Assembly: GCA_003255025.1 (NCBI GenBank)
Contig: QANY01007224.1
Coordinates: forward strand, 186,001 to 250,000
Reading direction: 5' to 3'
DNA: 64,000 nucleotides
Source of the DNA: Datisca glomerata
Taxonomy: Eukaryota > Streptophyta > Magnoliopsida > Cucurbitales > Datiscaceae
The notes beneath the pieces are model-generated. The model saw only the letters and a list, made by a program, of their open reading frames with translations. It was not told where the DNA came from and made no database searches. Shown in pieces: positions 22,501 through 34,500 of this stretch (the first letter of the stretch is position 1; every line of letters begins with the position of its first letter). The position numbers and the translations under genes were made by a program.

Positions 22501-25500
22501 ACAAAAATCCCCCACACGATTAGCTACAAAGGCCTTTTGACAAGCATTCACTACACTAGGTTGTGTGAAGCAAAAAGCTATTAATAGATAAGAACACATT
22601 CCAAACAATTCACAAAAAATATAAATTTGTATCAAATTAGAACTAGTAACTAATCCCAACATTGAAGTATTGAAGAACTCCTCAAAACATAGTACATTTG
22701 GTTATAGATTCTATGCGAGGTCATCCATTCATCTTAGGGGACACTGTACATCAAATTAAATGTTAGTTTGGTGATTATTTGGAGGTCCAGGGCTTTACAA
22801 ATCCTTGTGTTGAAAAATGTTATTCAATATGCAAATCATTGGCATAGAAGTTCCCGGGAATTTGTAGTCTCCAAGTATTAATTTTTGTGCAAGTAATTTT
22901 GGAGTCTGGTTCAGGCTCTCTCTATCTGTTTGTTGGCTCTCATATTGTCATTTTTTAAAGAACAACCTTTTGCTTGTTGCATTACCCATTGAAAGACATG
23001 CACTAATGATTTGGTACAAAAAAGATGTTCTCTTCTATGTCTCCTCCCACAAAGATGCATGATGCCTCCTAGCAATGCACCTGAAGACATGATCACCATT
23101 TCATCTGCTGACTTTTCGCCATGGAAGATTTGTTCTAGTTTCCTGGTTGGGTGCTACCATTTCTGAGTGTTCTTATGTCCTTAATGTCTGTTTTACTAGG
23201 AGTCGACATAGCATCTGGGCCTGTATGGATGGAGTACATCGCCTTTTTGAAGTCATTGCCGGTTTGTTGAAGTCTTCTACTTTGTTACTTTCTTTTCAAG
23301 TTAGATAACATTATTCATTAACTGCTGTTTAGTTTATGTGATTTTTTAGGCTCTAAGCACACAAGAAGAGTCTCAACGCATGACAGCTGTTAGGAAAGCA
23401 TACCAAAAAGCTATAGTTACTCCAACCCATCACATCGAACAACTTTGGAGAGATTATGAGAATTTTGAAAATTCTGTTAGCCGTCAACTGGTAATAATTT
23501 TGGTTTGTTATTTAGATGAATGCAGATTCCTTAGCAATCTCATGATATTGTATTTAACAGGCAAAAGGACTGGTATCTGAATATCAACCCAAATTTAATA
23601 GCGCTCGTGCGGTTTATAGGGAGCGGAAGAAATATGTTGACGAGATTGATTGGAATATGCTTGCTGTACCACCAACAGGCTCTACAAAGGCAATTTTCTA
23701 GTTTTTACTCCTACTACTCTATGACTGGGAGCAAATACTTTTTTGCAGTTGGTTCCTATTGTTCAAGCATCCTATCAAAATGCCTTGTTGTGTCTCTAGG
23801 AAGTTAAATTACTACCAAAATACAGAGACACACGCACACATCCCTCCTACCTTGTTTTATCTGGTTTAATGGTGCTTTTGAGTATATGGACTTACTAGCA
23901 CAAATGGGGCTGTACCGAAACAAAACATGACACAAGGGATATTTTGTTAGCTTCCCTATACTGTCTTCGAAATTGGGTGGCTTGCCATCATAAGCATGGA
24001 TGTATTGCATTTGGTGAGATAAAACGAGGCTGGGCAGACCAAATGAGTAATGAGTAATCGCTAAAAAAGACATTGGTTTTAAATCATCAAATTGGTGTAA
24101 ATCGGGTGAGATAAAACGAGGCAGGGCAGACCAAATGAGTAATGAGTAATTGCTAAAAAGGACACTGGTTTTAAAGCATCAATTGGTGTAAATCGGGTGC
24201 TTGTGGGTCCTTGTGGAATCCAAAAGTTCTATGTGGTAGTCTGTGGTTATCTTGTGAAACATAGAAGAGGTCGAAGAGCAACAACTTCCATGCCCCTTCT
24301 GTGACTTTTGCGTCTCGCTTTATATATTTCATTGTAACAACTTCTTGAAATGAAACTATTAAGTGTATTTCTCCTCTCATTTGAGTTTCAAAATCCAGGT
24401 TACTTATTTTACATACCATAGCTATTTCATTTTAGATTTAGAAAATGACATCATGATGTTGTTACTATGGCATGTCCAACACTTTAAATTCTTGAATGTT
24501 TGCTTGCTAGAAAAATTGTCACGCTGCTTACACGTTATCAGTCTACGTAGTAGGGTTAGATTTTGATCCTTGTGTTCGGGTGGGTGTTGGGTTACAGTTA
24601 ACATATAATAAGCCTATGGCATACAATTTGGTCATGTCAAATATAGAGCAGGCCTTTAACTAAAAAAAGGTGGATTGTCTGAGTAAAAGAGTTTGATGTC
24701 ATATAAATGAAGGCTGTAATCTTTCTGTTGTGATCTCGCAGGAAGAACTGCAATGGATGGCATGGAAAAAGTTGTTAGCTTTTGAGAAGTAAGAAGCATA
24801 TCCATTATATTCTTTTGGCATAGCAATGAGGAAACTCTATTTTACTCGACATGGTCTTTGGGTCACATGTCAGACTTTGTTTTCCTTACTAATATATCTT
24901 CCAAAAGCAGTATAAACTAGTTATAATTTTATGCTCCCAAGAATTTATCAATGTGGTTGTCCTTTTATGAGTGAATCAGAAATGGGATACAATCTCTCAC
25001 TCTTGAATCACATGATATTCTTTCTTATAAACAAATGAAAAACAGAAAATGATAGAATTCTGGAGCAGGATGCACATGTTATTTGTTTTGTGACTGCATC
25101 TTCTGTTACATTTTGTGTTGGTCTTGGTCATAGCATTGAGACTAACTTGAGGTCTTTTAGTCTAATTCATTAATGTGTATAATTGCATTCCAGAGGAAAC
25201 CCGCAAAGGATAGACAGTGCATCGTCAAACAAGAGGATTATATTCACATATGAGCAGGTAATTGGAGATAATTTTTTGTCCTCTTGTGACTTTTGATCCA
25301 GAAAAGTAGTAGATCTACTTCGTTTTCTGTTTTCATTGAATATTTCTTGGAATCTTGCTACTACTAGAATGTAATCACTTTACTAGGAATTCTATTGTAC
25401 TTTTCTTGTTTTTATATAATGATATAAAGGAATGATAGGCGTGTTTATAGGATTTAAAAAGAAAAGAAAAGAAAAAGAAAACCGAAAATTAGGGTTTCAT

Positions 25501-28500
25501 AATGCAATACTAAATTGACAATGTTCTATGATTGTTAGTGGTAGAATCGTCTTTCTTACTTATGGGTTTCAAAATATTTAGTGTTTGCAAATGTATATTT
25601 ATTCTGCTTACACTTCACTGTACCTTTTTGAACTTTAGATCCTTTCGTATGTTACCATCCAAACTGTTATTTTCTTCTCATATTGCTACCTGAAAGTGTA
25701 CAAAATAGAGGACATGAGTACTTTTTAGATAGTGTTAAAGAAAGGAGTATCATTATCAATGGCCTTCCAATCGGGAAGGACAAAAAAGGTTGTAATATTT
25801 CTAAAGTATTTGGTAGTATGCTTTGATGCCAAAATCTACCTTCTAATGAAACTCTAATGCTACATTTAATCTGCAATGATCTAGTACTTCACGATCATCT
25901 CATTGGCACCATCATATTTATAATGTGCTTTCTACAACCTCTGCCTCAGGAAGATAGGTTATATCATGTTAGATTGCTCAACATTATACTTTATTCGCTT
26001 TGTGTCTCATTTATCATTTTCTCTCCTTCCTTTATTTCCTTTCGCATATAGTTCTACTTGATAACAACCCTAAATCTTATAGCCACAAAATCAAATCATG
26101 TGCTACCTGATTAGCATCAATTCCATCAAATTCCAACTTGTTTTGTACGTTTAAAAGTTGCTTTTAGATTGCTCATCATTTTATACTGATCTGCAGTGTC
26201 TTATGTATCTATATCATCATCCTGATATATGGTATGATTATGCTATGTGGCATGCAAATACTCGTTCGGTAGATGCTGCAATTAAAGTATTTCAGCGATC
26301 ATTGAAGGCTATTCCTGGTATGTCTGTTATTTCTCATTTTTCGCCTAGAGAGAAATTCCTTAATGATGCTTGTACTTATTCTTTTTATAGGAAACAAAAA
26401 ATGGGAAATGACCACATGCAATTAGTGTTCCGTGATCTTTTTGTTGTTTCAAATTCTACGAAGCTCCTGTGTTTATTGTTTTTAAGTGATGTTTCTTCGT
26501 TAGACATCAGTAAAATTTTCTTTGATATGTTTTTTTTCTTTTTCATTGTTTAACCTAGTCGATTTTATCCCCTCTTTAAGTTGTTTTCTCCTCTCTCCTT
26601 TTTATATCTGTGTTTATATTTTTGTTTATTATCAGATTCAGACTTGCTGAAGTATGCATATGCAGAGCTAGAGGAATCTCGTGGGGCAATTCAGGCAAGA
26701 TAATTATATTTTATCTTCAACATGCTGATGCCGTCAATTTTGTCCTCTTCACTCTACTTCTTTCTTGCAGCCTGCAAAGAAAATTTACGAGAGCCTTTTA
26801 GGGGATGGTGTAAACGCAACGGCACTTGCACATATTCAAGTAATTTTTATTTCTTGTGGACATCTTTTCTCCATTAGTATACTGTGGCTGATGTAGTGAT
26901 ATTTAGAATAAAACTAGGTTACATATGTGCCTACTTGATCTATAATGATTTTGTGTTTTTTTGTGCAAATAATATTTTTAGTAATTGCTTTGAGCAAATG
27001 TTCAAGCTTATATATATATTTGTGACAATAATATGTGAACTATGTCACCACCAAGAAGAGAAAAGTAAATATAGGAATGTTCATTTAAAATTTTCTTGTC
27101 TTACAGTTAAATGGAAAAATATTTAACATTTTTTATAACAAGTAATTATGAAACAATCATGATCAGTTAGCTCCAGACCTCACTGTAGAAAACAAGTTCT
27201 TTATTTTTTATTTTTACAATGCTAGCCAGGTAGGAGAGGCCAAACACTAATTTACTAGAACTTTGATGATTGGCGAAATAGTAAATTATATAGTTAAACG
27301 TGCATGAAAAGAAGGAATATTTCCATGAAAAGAAGTCAAACAAACTTTGTCTCAAGTGGCTTTTATTATAGTGTAGAAAGTCATTGTTTCTCCATGCATA
27401 AATAAAGGAGGTTAAGTCTATCAAATCAATTCCCATTGGCTCATAATGTTTAGGGTTTTGATAGTCTTGGAATGAATAAGAGTGTCCGCAACATGAAAAA
27501 GAGCCGAAATGCCGAAACTAAGAATACAAATATTGTGTTTTTAACGTCGTTACTACAAATGATCCATAGACCTTTCCTTTCATTGGGAGCTGACACATAG
27601 TATTAGAGTCTTAGGCCAAGCCTGTAGCCAGTTGCCACCAAGCAAGGGGTTTCTGATACGCATGTGCCATACAACTTCTCTGGAATCAATCCTTGTAATT
27701 TAGTGGTGCATGTCAGATATGGGTGCGAATGAACCCATGAGGATCAATAATGCGTTTTACAGGATGTAGATCTCAATATTAAATGTGCTTTATTGAACAG
27801 GAAAGTTGGAATAATGTTGTTTTTTCACACTGCAGTTCATCCGCTTTCTTAGAAGGACGGAAGGAGTTGAAGCAGCTCGCAAGTACTTTTTAGATGCTCG
27901 CCAGTTCACGAACTGTACTTATCATGTTTATGTTGCTTATGCGATGATGGCCTTTTGTCTTGACAAGGATCCTAAGGTCTCTCTCTCTCTCTCTCTCACA
28001 CATATGCACCAGTGTACACACAGAGTTGCTTCTATAAAAAATAACAACTTAGTTGAACTTGAACCAACATAGCTGCTTGTATAAGCATGTAAAGTCAAAT
28101 GTATGAATTATAAACATTATGCGGCCCCAGGGAAGAACTCAAATGCACATGCTAATCTTGCACCCGATCGAGTTATATCTCAAGACTGAAATTTAGTGGT
28201 AGAGAAATATTCATTAACTAAGCATTTTATGTACGTATGACTTGAACTGTAAAATAATAGTTCTACTATTCTGCAGGTTGCACACAATGTTTTTGAAGCT
28301 GGATTAAAGCGATTTATGCATGAGCCTGCATACATTCTTGAGTAAGTCAAACTATCTCCAAAATTAACTTTTTATTTCATTAATGTAGTTCCAGTTTCCT
28401 ATAAAAAATCTCCAAAATTAGAAACTCAGCAGTTATTCACATTAAGATTGATGATTTAAGATGTCTATGGAAGTCACATGTTGCATGCTGGGATCCTCCT

Positions 28501-31500
28501 TACACGTAGGTGATTATGTGGGATCCAAGCTTTCCATTTAAGGTGCCTCACTTTTGGCTATGCTTTTCTCTCTTTTAGTAGTATGAGCTTTGTGAGAAGC
28601 AAACATCCTTTCCCATATACCACAAAAAAGCAAAAACTATTCCTGTTGCTTATCAAAGGAAATAATTAGACTTATTGCTAACCATTATTGAGTGTTGACT
28701 ATTGACTCTACCCCAAAAATTTGCACGTTACGTTTGCAAAGGATAGCACCTCTCCTGGTTGCAGCTGCAACTAGATGAAGAAACCATAAAGAAGCTTGAA
28801 GCTGATTAAATCAAACTGAGTAAACATGTGCAATCATTAAATACGTGATCCAAGTTTGCAACCGCTTTTCTGAGTTTGCATTATTGAAGAGATAGAAGAA
28901 TTCCTTCTCTAAAGTGGGTCATAAATATCTAATTTTCATTGCTCCATGTTAAATCTCATCAACTTCAAGAGCGACCTTGCGATTCTGCTAGGAAGTCTAG
29001 AAATGGACAGTCCTAGTAACACTCCTAAAGTTGGTCAAGTTGGTTGAGGGTATCATCTCTGATTTATGATGCTGTGGGTCGAATCCTAGCGCATCACCCA
29101 CCAACTAATTTGATTATGAAAAGGGTTAGTCCTTATTATGCAATGTTTAGCAGGGTTGCCAAAGCAGACTACTTTCTTACGTTGCTATGTATTGAAATTA
29201 ATAGAAGAATGACAAGTTTCATAATTTTCTTCCCAACTAAATGGACTGACATCCAATTTTCAGAAGTTGTGTTGTAGAAGTTATATTCTTACAACGTGTC
29301 TCGGTTTTGCTAGATATGCAGATTTCTTGGCTCGCTTGAATGATGATAGAAACATCCGGGCTTTATTTGAGCGGGCATTAAGCTCACTGTCAGCAGAAGA
29401 ATCTGTTGAGGTAAAACTAGGTTTTCTTTCCACTTTAGGATGGCTTACTACTGGACTTCAAAGTTAATGCCCCCTATTTCGTAAAGTATTTATTGCTTGA
29501 CTTTAGTTCTCTATGGAATTTTCTATGTGCAAAAAGCCATCCTGGATAATGGTTTAAATAAGTAGTAAATTTTCCTGATTTCTTTTACACCAACGTGGAA
29601 ACAATTTGAAAATTCATCTACAGCTTCTCTTCAATGCTTCTGTGTTGAGATTGCAAATAAATTGGATAAAAAGAGCAATTAATGAGTTTTTTTGTTGAAG
29701 AGACTATTGTATCTTGGGAATAAATTTCTATGAGCTCTCATTTGAGTTCAAGAGGCCTAGAATCCATATCATTTTTCTGCACCCCTATATACTTTTTTGA
29801 TTGAACACTAGAAAATGTGCTTTCAGAGAATATTTCCTCAATGATTGCCTCTTAATGCAACATTCAGTTCATTTCTTAAGAAATCATAATAAAAATAAAG
29901 GTGTATTACACCAATCTCCCTTGTACTATGTAGTTTATCTTGATTTGCCTATTATGCTGTTTCTTTGTCCTTTCTTATTATGTTTTCATAACTTAGTTGA
30001 CGGGAATGAATAGCCACATATATCCATCAGAGGTCTTAAAGATCCAGCAGTGTAATGACGTAAATTCTTAATTTAACATTAGGATATTTGAAACTCATGT
30101 GTCAAAATAAGAAATAAGATGTTATGCTATTGATAGATTGAAAGATTATAAATAATTGGATTGCATTAATTGAATTAATTCATAGAAATAAAGTGTAAAT
30201 AGAGGGTTAGAGGGCTCGACAGTGGTAAGAAGATGCAATCCTATTGTCATTTTGTTTCACAAGAATCGTGTTCACTGTGTTTTCTTTTTTCTTTCATTTC
30301 CCAGTTACTTCACAAAATTTTCATTAGTTATTTCCTCTTTTTTTTTTGGCTTTTTAGGGACCTCTTCAAGCGTTGGCCATCTAATTCTAATTTTTTGGTT
30401 TTGAGTATCTATAAATCGTTATTTTGACTTCATCCTTTTTATTTGAAGACTTAATGATTCTTGCTTTTATCTAATATCTTAGTTACAATTAAAACTTTTA
30501 GCCTCTTTCATTTGTAATTCCGAGAAAATAATGGAAGCTAGATGTGACTTGTCTATCCGCATTTGCAGGTGTGGAAACGATTCATTCTTTTCGAGCAAAC
30601 TTATGGGGATTTGGCTAGTATGTTAAAGGTTGTAATTCTATTTTGATTTCATTTTATGGATTTTAACATACCTATCCCATATGCTTCATTTATTCTTTTT
30701 ACTTGTGCCGGAATTTGTCTATTTAAAATTTGATTTTTTGTGCATAATACACTTTGAGCCAGTAATGGATTGGTTTGCACAGTGTCAGATTTAACTGCAA
30801 AAGAAGCTACTTCACCACGTCTTGACCTTTTTTTCTTATAGATTTTGTTCACTTCTACCATATTTAGTAGACAACAGCTGAGACCCTATATGTGTGATTG
30901 CTCATATTAGAATGTTTCATATATGCCTACAAGTTCTTTAGATTGTAGTTATTGACGTGTGAGCACTGTGCATGAACTGATATTCTTGAGACTATTCTGC
31001 TGCATTGATTTAAGGAATTGTTTCCATATATGTGATCATTGAACAACATTCTTAGACTTAAAGTAGAATAGGATTGATGAGTATAAAATTTATTTAGGCC
31101 TCATGGTTAGTTGGATTCAATTCTTTCAATATGGTATGGATATTTGATAAAATAACATGATAATATTGGAATAATTTCTTGATTTGTAGAGTGATGTAGT
31201 ATGCATCACCTTTTTCTTTCATGGAATTTAAGGTCTAACCTTGTTAGCCTTATATAGGTTGAGAAACGAAGGAAAGAAGCTCTTTCTCAAACCGGCGACG
31301 ATGGAGCGTCAACACTGGATGGTTCATTGCAAGATATCGTGTCACGGTATAGTTTTATGGGACTGTGGCCCTGCTCTTCTAAGGATCTGGATCACTTGAC
31401 CAGACAAGAGGTAGCTTGAACTAGAATGTTCAGAAGTTTGTTCATTTACTTCCAAAGACTGCCTCTAGTCTTTTGCGTCTTTGGTAGAGATTAATCTGAC

Positions 31501-34500
31501 TCACGTTTTATCAGAACTCTGGGAACTACGAGTTTTGAAAGGACAAACTTAATCATCTAGTATTTTTATATAGGAAACTCAAAGTTAATCATTTATTTAT
31601 TACTTTTTAACTTTGAGGAGTTCGGTCAATAATTGTTTGTCATTTTCTTTTTTCTTTTTAGGCTATTATGATTTCTTGTTCTCTCATCCTTTTTTTTGTA
31701 TACCTAAGAATATTTAGTTTCCTATAAAAGATATTTTAGCCAAACTAAAGCCATTGAATTTGCATACTCAGAGTAAAAGAAACTACATCCACATATACTA
31801 AAACTGAAGAAAAAATCTACGTAGGTAGAAAATTAAACATGGTGTATTATGGAGTGGGGGAGGGGAGACAAGGCACCAATTTTCCTTAATTTTAGCCTTA
31901 ATTTATCAGTATCATGTGGTTAGGTGTATTAAGAGCATGGAGTCTGAATTTTTCCATGAATTGATTGTTTAAATTTCTATGATGATTGCGTGAAAAGACA
32001 TCTATTGGTTTCAAGTTTCTGAATGGTACTTTCCCTTTGTAACTTTACGAATGCATTAGTTTTTCTGAAGGGCGCCAAATTGCTTTGTTGAAAGTGTCTC
32101 GCTTTATCTATAGCATCGCTTTATCAATAGCATCACTAAAAGCAGTGTCATATATGTTATGTGATGTGTCCATTCTTTTTATTCATTATGTTTTGGCAGC
32201 GCTGTTTCTTAATTGTCTAGAGAAAGTGAGAGTCCATTTCGATTTTTGCACTGTTTGTTTTTGTATTTCTGCAAGTGCTTTACCCTACTGCGATTGTCTG
32301 CCAATGTATTTTTGCATTGTTTTGCATTATTCATTTTCCTATTTGATTTGCGTAAATGATTTACCCTACTCCCACTCTTTCAGTGGCTTGCTAAGAACAT
32401 GAGTAACAACGCAGAGAAGCCAGTTCTGCCTGGCGGAGCCGGGATTTTAGGTATTGTCTTCATGTTTTTCTCTTGTTAACAGTTTCTGAATGCTTTTATT
32501 ATGGAAGAGAATCATACAAGAGTAAGTGGGCATGAAGTCCAATGAAACTCAGCATCCTAAAATATGTACACTGAACTATGCAAAGAAACCCATCTTCTCC
32601 TGAACAACGAAGTTACAGTCTGGTAAAGAGTCCGAGTTCTAAGATATTTCTTCCAGTCACTAGATACTATATAGAAAGCATGAGAGCTCGCTCTTTTATT
32701 TGAACTTGTTTGCGTACCATACTAACACCATAACTCATACAGCTGTGAACTTCTTTCTTGTGATTTACTTTAACCCCCCAAAGTCAATAATAAACATGTC
32801 AGAAGGATCTTGAGGGATAATCCTGTCTTTTTTTAGAGGATCAAAATATCATTAAAAAATCGAGGTGTGGAAGGAGGTGGAAGATGCATCCTAAAAGGAG
32901 CATGAGAGTAAGAAATGTCAAGGTTCAATCCCCTCCCATTAACAATGGCCATAAAAATACAATATTTCTAAGATATTTAGTGATGTGAGTCCATCTAGTA
33001 GCTAAAAATTCTACATATCGGAGAAACAAATGGTTCCTCTACAGGCCGATGAAGGCAATTGAGAATGTCAAAAGCATACTTCTTATGTGCTTCTTTCTCG
33101 TGGCGGGAACAGAACAAAAGGAAAGACCCGCCCGGGGATATGCTATGTCATTCTTTTTTATAGGAAACAAGTAATTTGTTTCCAGAGAAGTAAATGCAAG
33201 AACATGGCAAGAGGATAAGATGTCCTACACACTGATGTATCAATTTACAATGTCTTGCGAATTGGGGAAAATCAGAAAGAAAGACAAGCACGAGATCTTT
33301 CATTACTAGGAAGGCCAATCCTAAACAAAGAAATTAAAACTAAAAGGACTAAAGAAGTTACTCATTTTGGCCATAACCGATGAAAAGTAGTTATACTAGG
33401 AAAATTAACTACTCCCTAAATATGATTTAGTCTTCAATAAGAATGATTTGATAGAGAGCAGAAGATTAATTAGACCCATCAATAATAGGGTTACTCAAAC
33501 CCCTACCCAATGCCATCTCATCCTCTTATGTACATATCACTGAAAGTTTTGTTTCTTATAACCACCCCCCCTCCCCAAAAAAAAAAAAAAAANNNNNNNN
33601 NNNNNCCCCAAAAAAAAAAAAAAAAATTCCCAGACCTGGTTGTGTCACTATTTACCCAAACAGTAATTGTTTTTAATCCTCATGTCATGTGTTATTTCAA
33701 AGTCTCAAACCCTCTCCTCACTCCCCCCCTCTCCATTTTACATTGGCAAGTGAAACCAGATCAAGTATTTCACATCCTTACATGATTCTTATTGGTTGGT
33801 ACATTTTTATTTTGCCCTCTTTGGTACAGATAATGGTTCTGCGGGCCTGGTAAGCAACTCAATTGAATCTTCAAGAGTTGTACGTCCAGATACTTCGCAG
33901 ATGGTAGTTTATGACCCAAGCCAAAGACCTGGTATGCCATTCTCTTTGTTGATTTGCATTTGATGTGCTGCAGGAACATAATGCATAAGCTTGAATAGCA
34001 GTTGATTGGCGGTTGATATTTCAAGCTCTATGGTTCTTTTTTTACCAAATCTGTGAGTTTAGAACAACATAACCTGGTAATCATCTGTTATTGCTTCCCC
34101 GATTCACCATCCGCAGAAGGGAAAAACTGAATACAAGTAGCCCGCGAAAAGCTATAGGATTGCTCAACCTGGTGTGATAGATACTCATACCTGTTGTATA
34201 TGTTTATCATTATTGCATATTTAAATCATTATGCAAGTGGAAATTACGATAGAGCTGTTAAATAAGAAATTTACATTTTACTTATGAGTTGGTTATGGTT
34301 GAAATGAGGAGATATGATGGATGTTTGGTAATTCCGTGAAATATGTGAGTAAATATATTCCTTTAAGGGCTGCTTGAGAGAATGAGAGAAGGTTGTTTGA
34401 GATCATCAACGGGGCAACGTTTATTGACTGGGGTCAAGGACCCTCTCAATTATTAGTGTGTTAAACATCAATAATATTTTTATTGATATCTACCAAAAAA

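Noticed and set aside
22423..22662. Functional ndhF gene
   Set aside because: A truncated internal piece within a nuclear intron, with no start region and a foreign 3' end.
29032..29086. tRNA gene
   Set aside because: A and B boxes are present but no consistent cloverleaf; treated as a SINE-like remnant.
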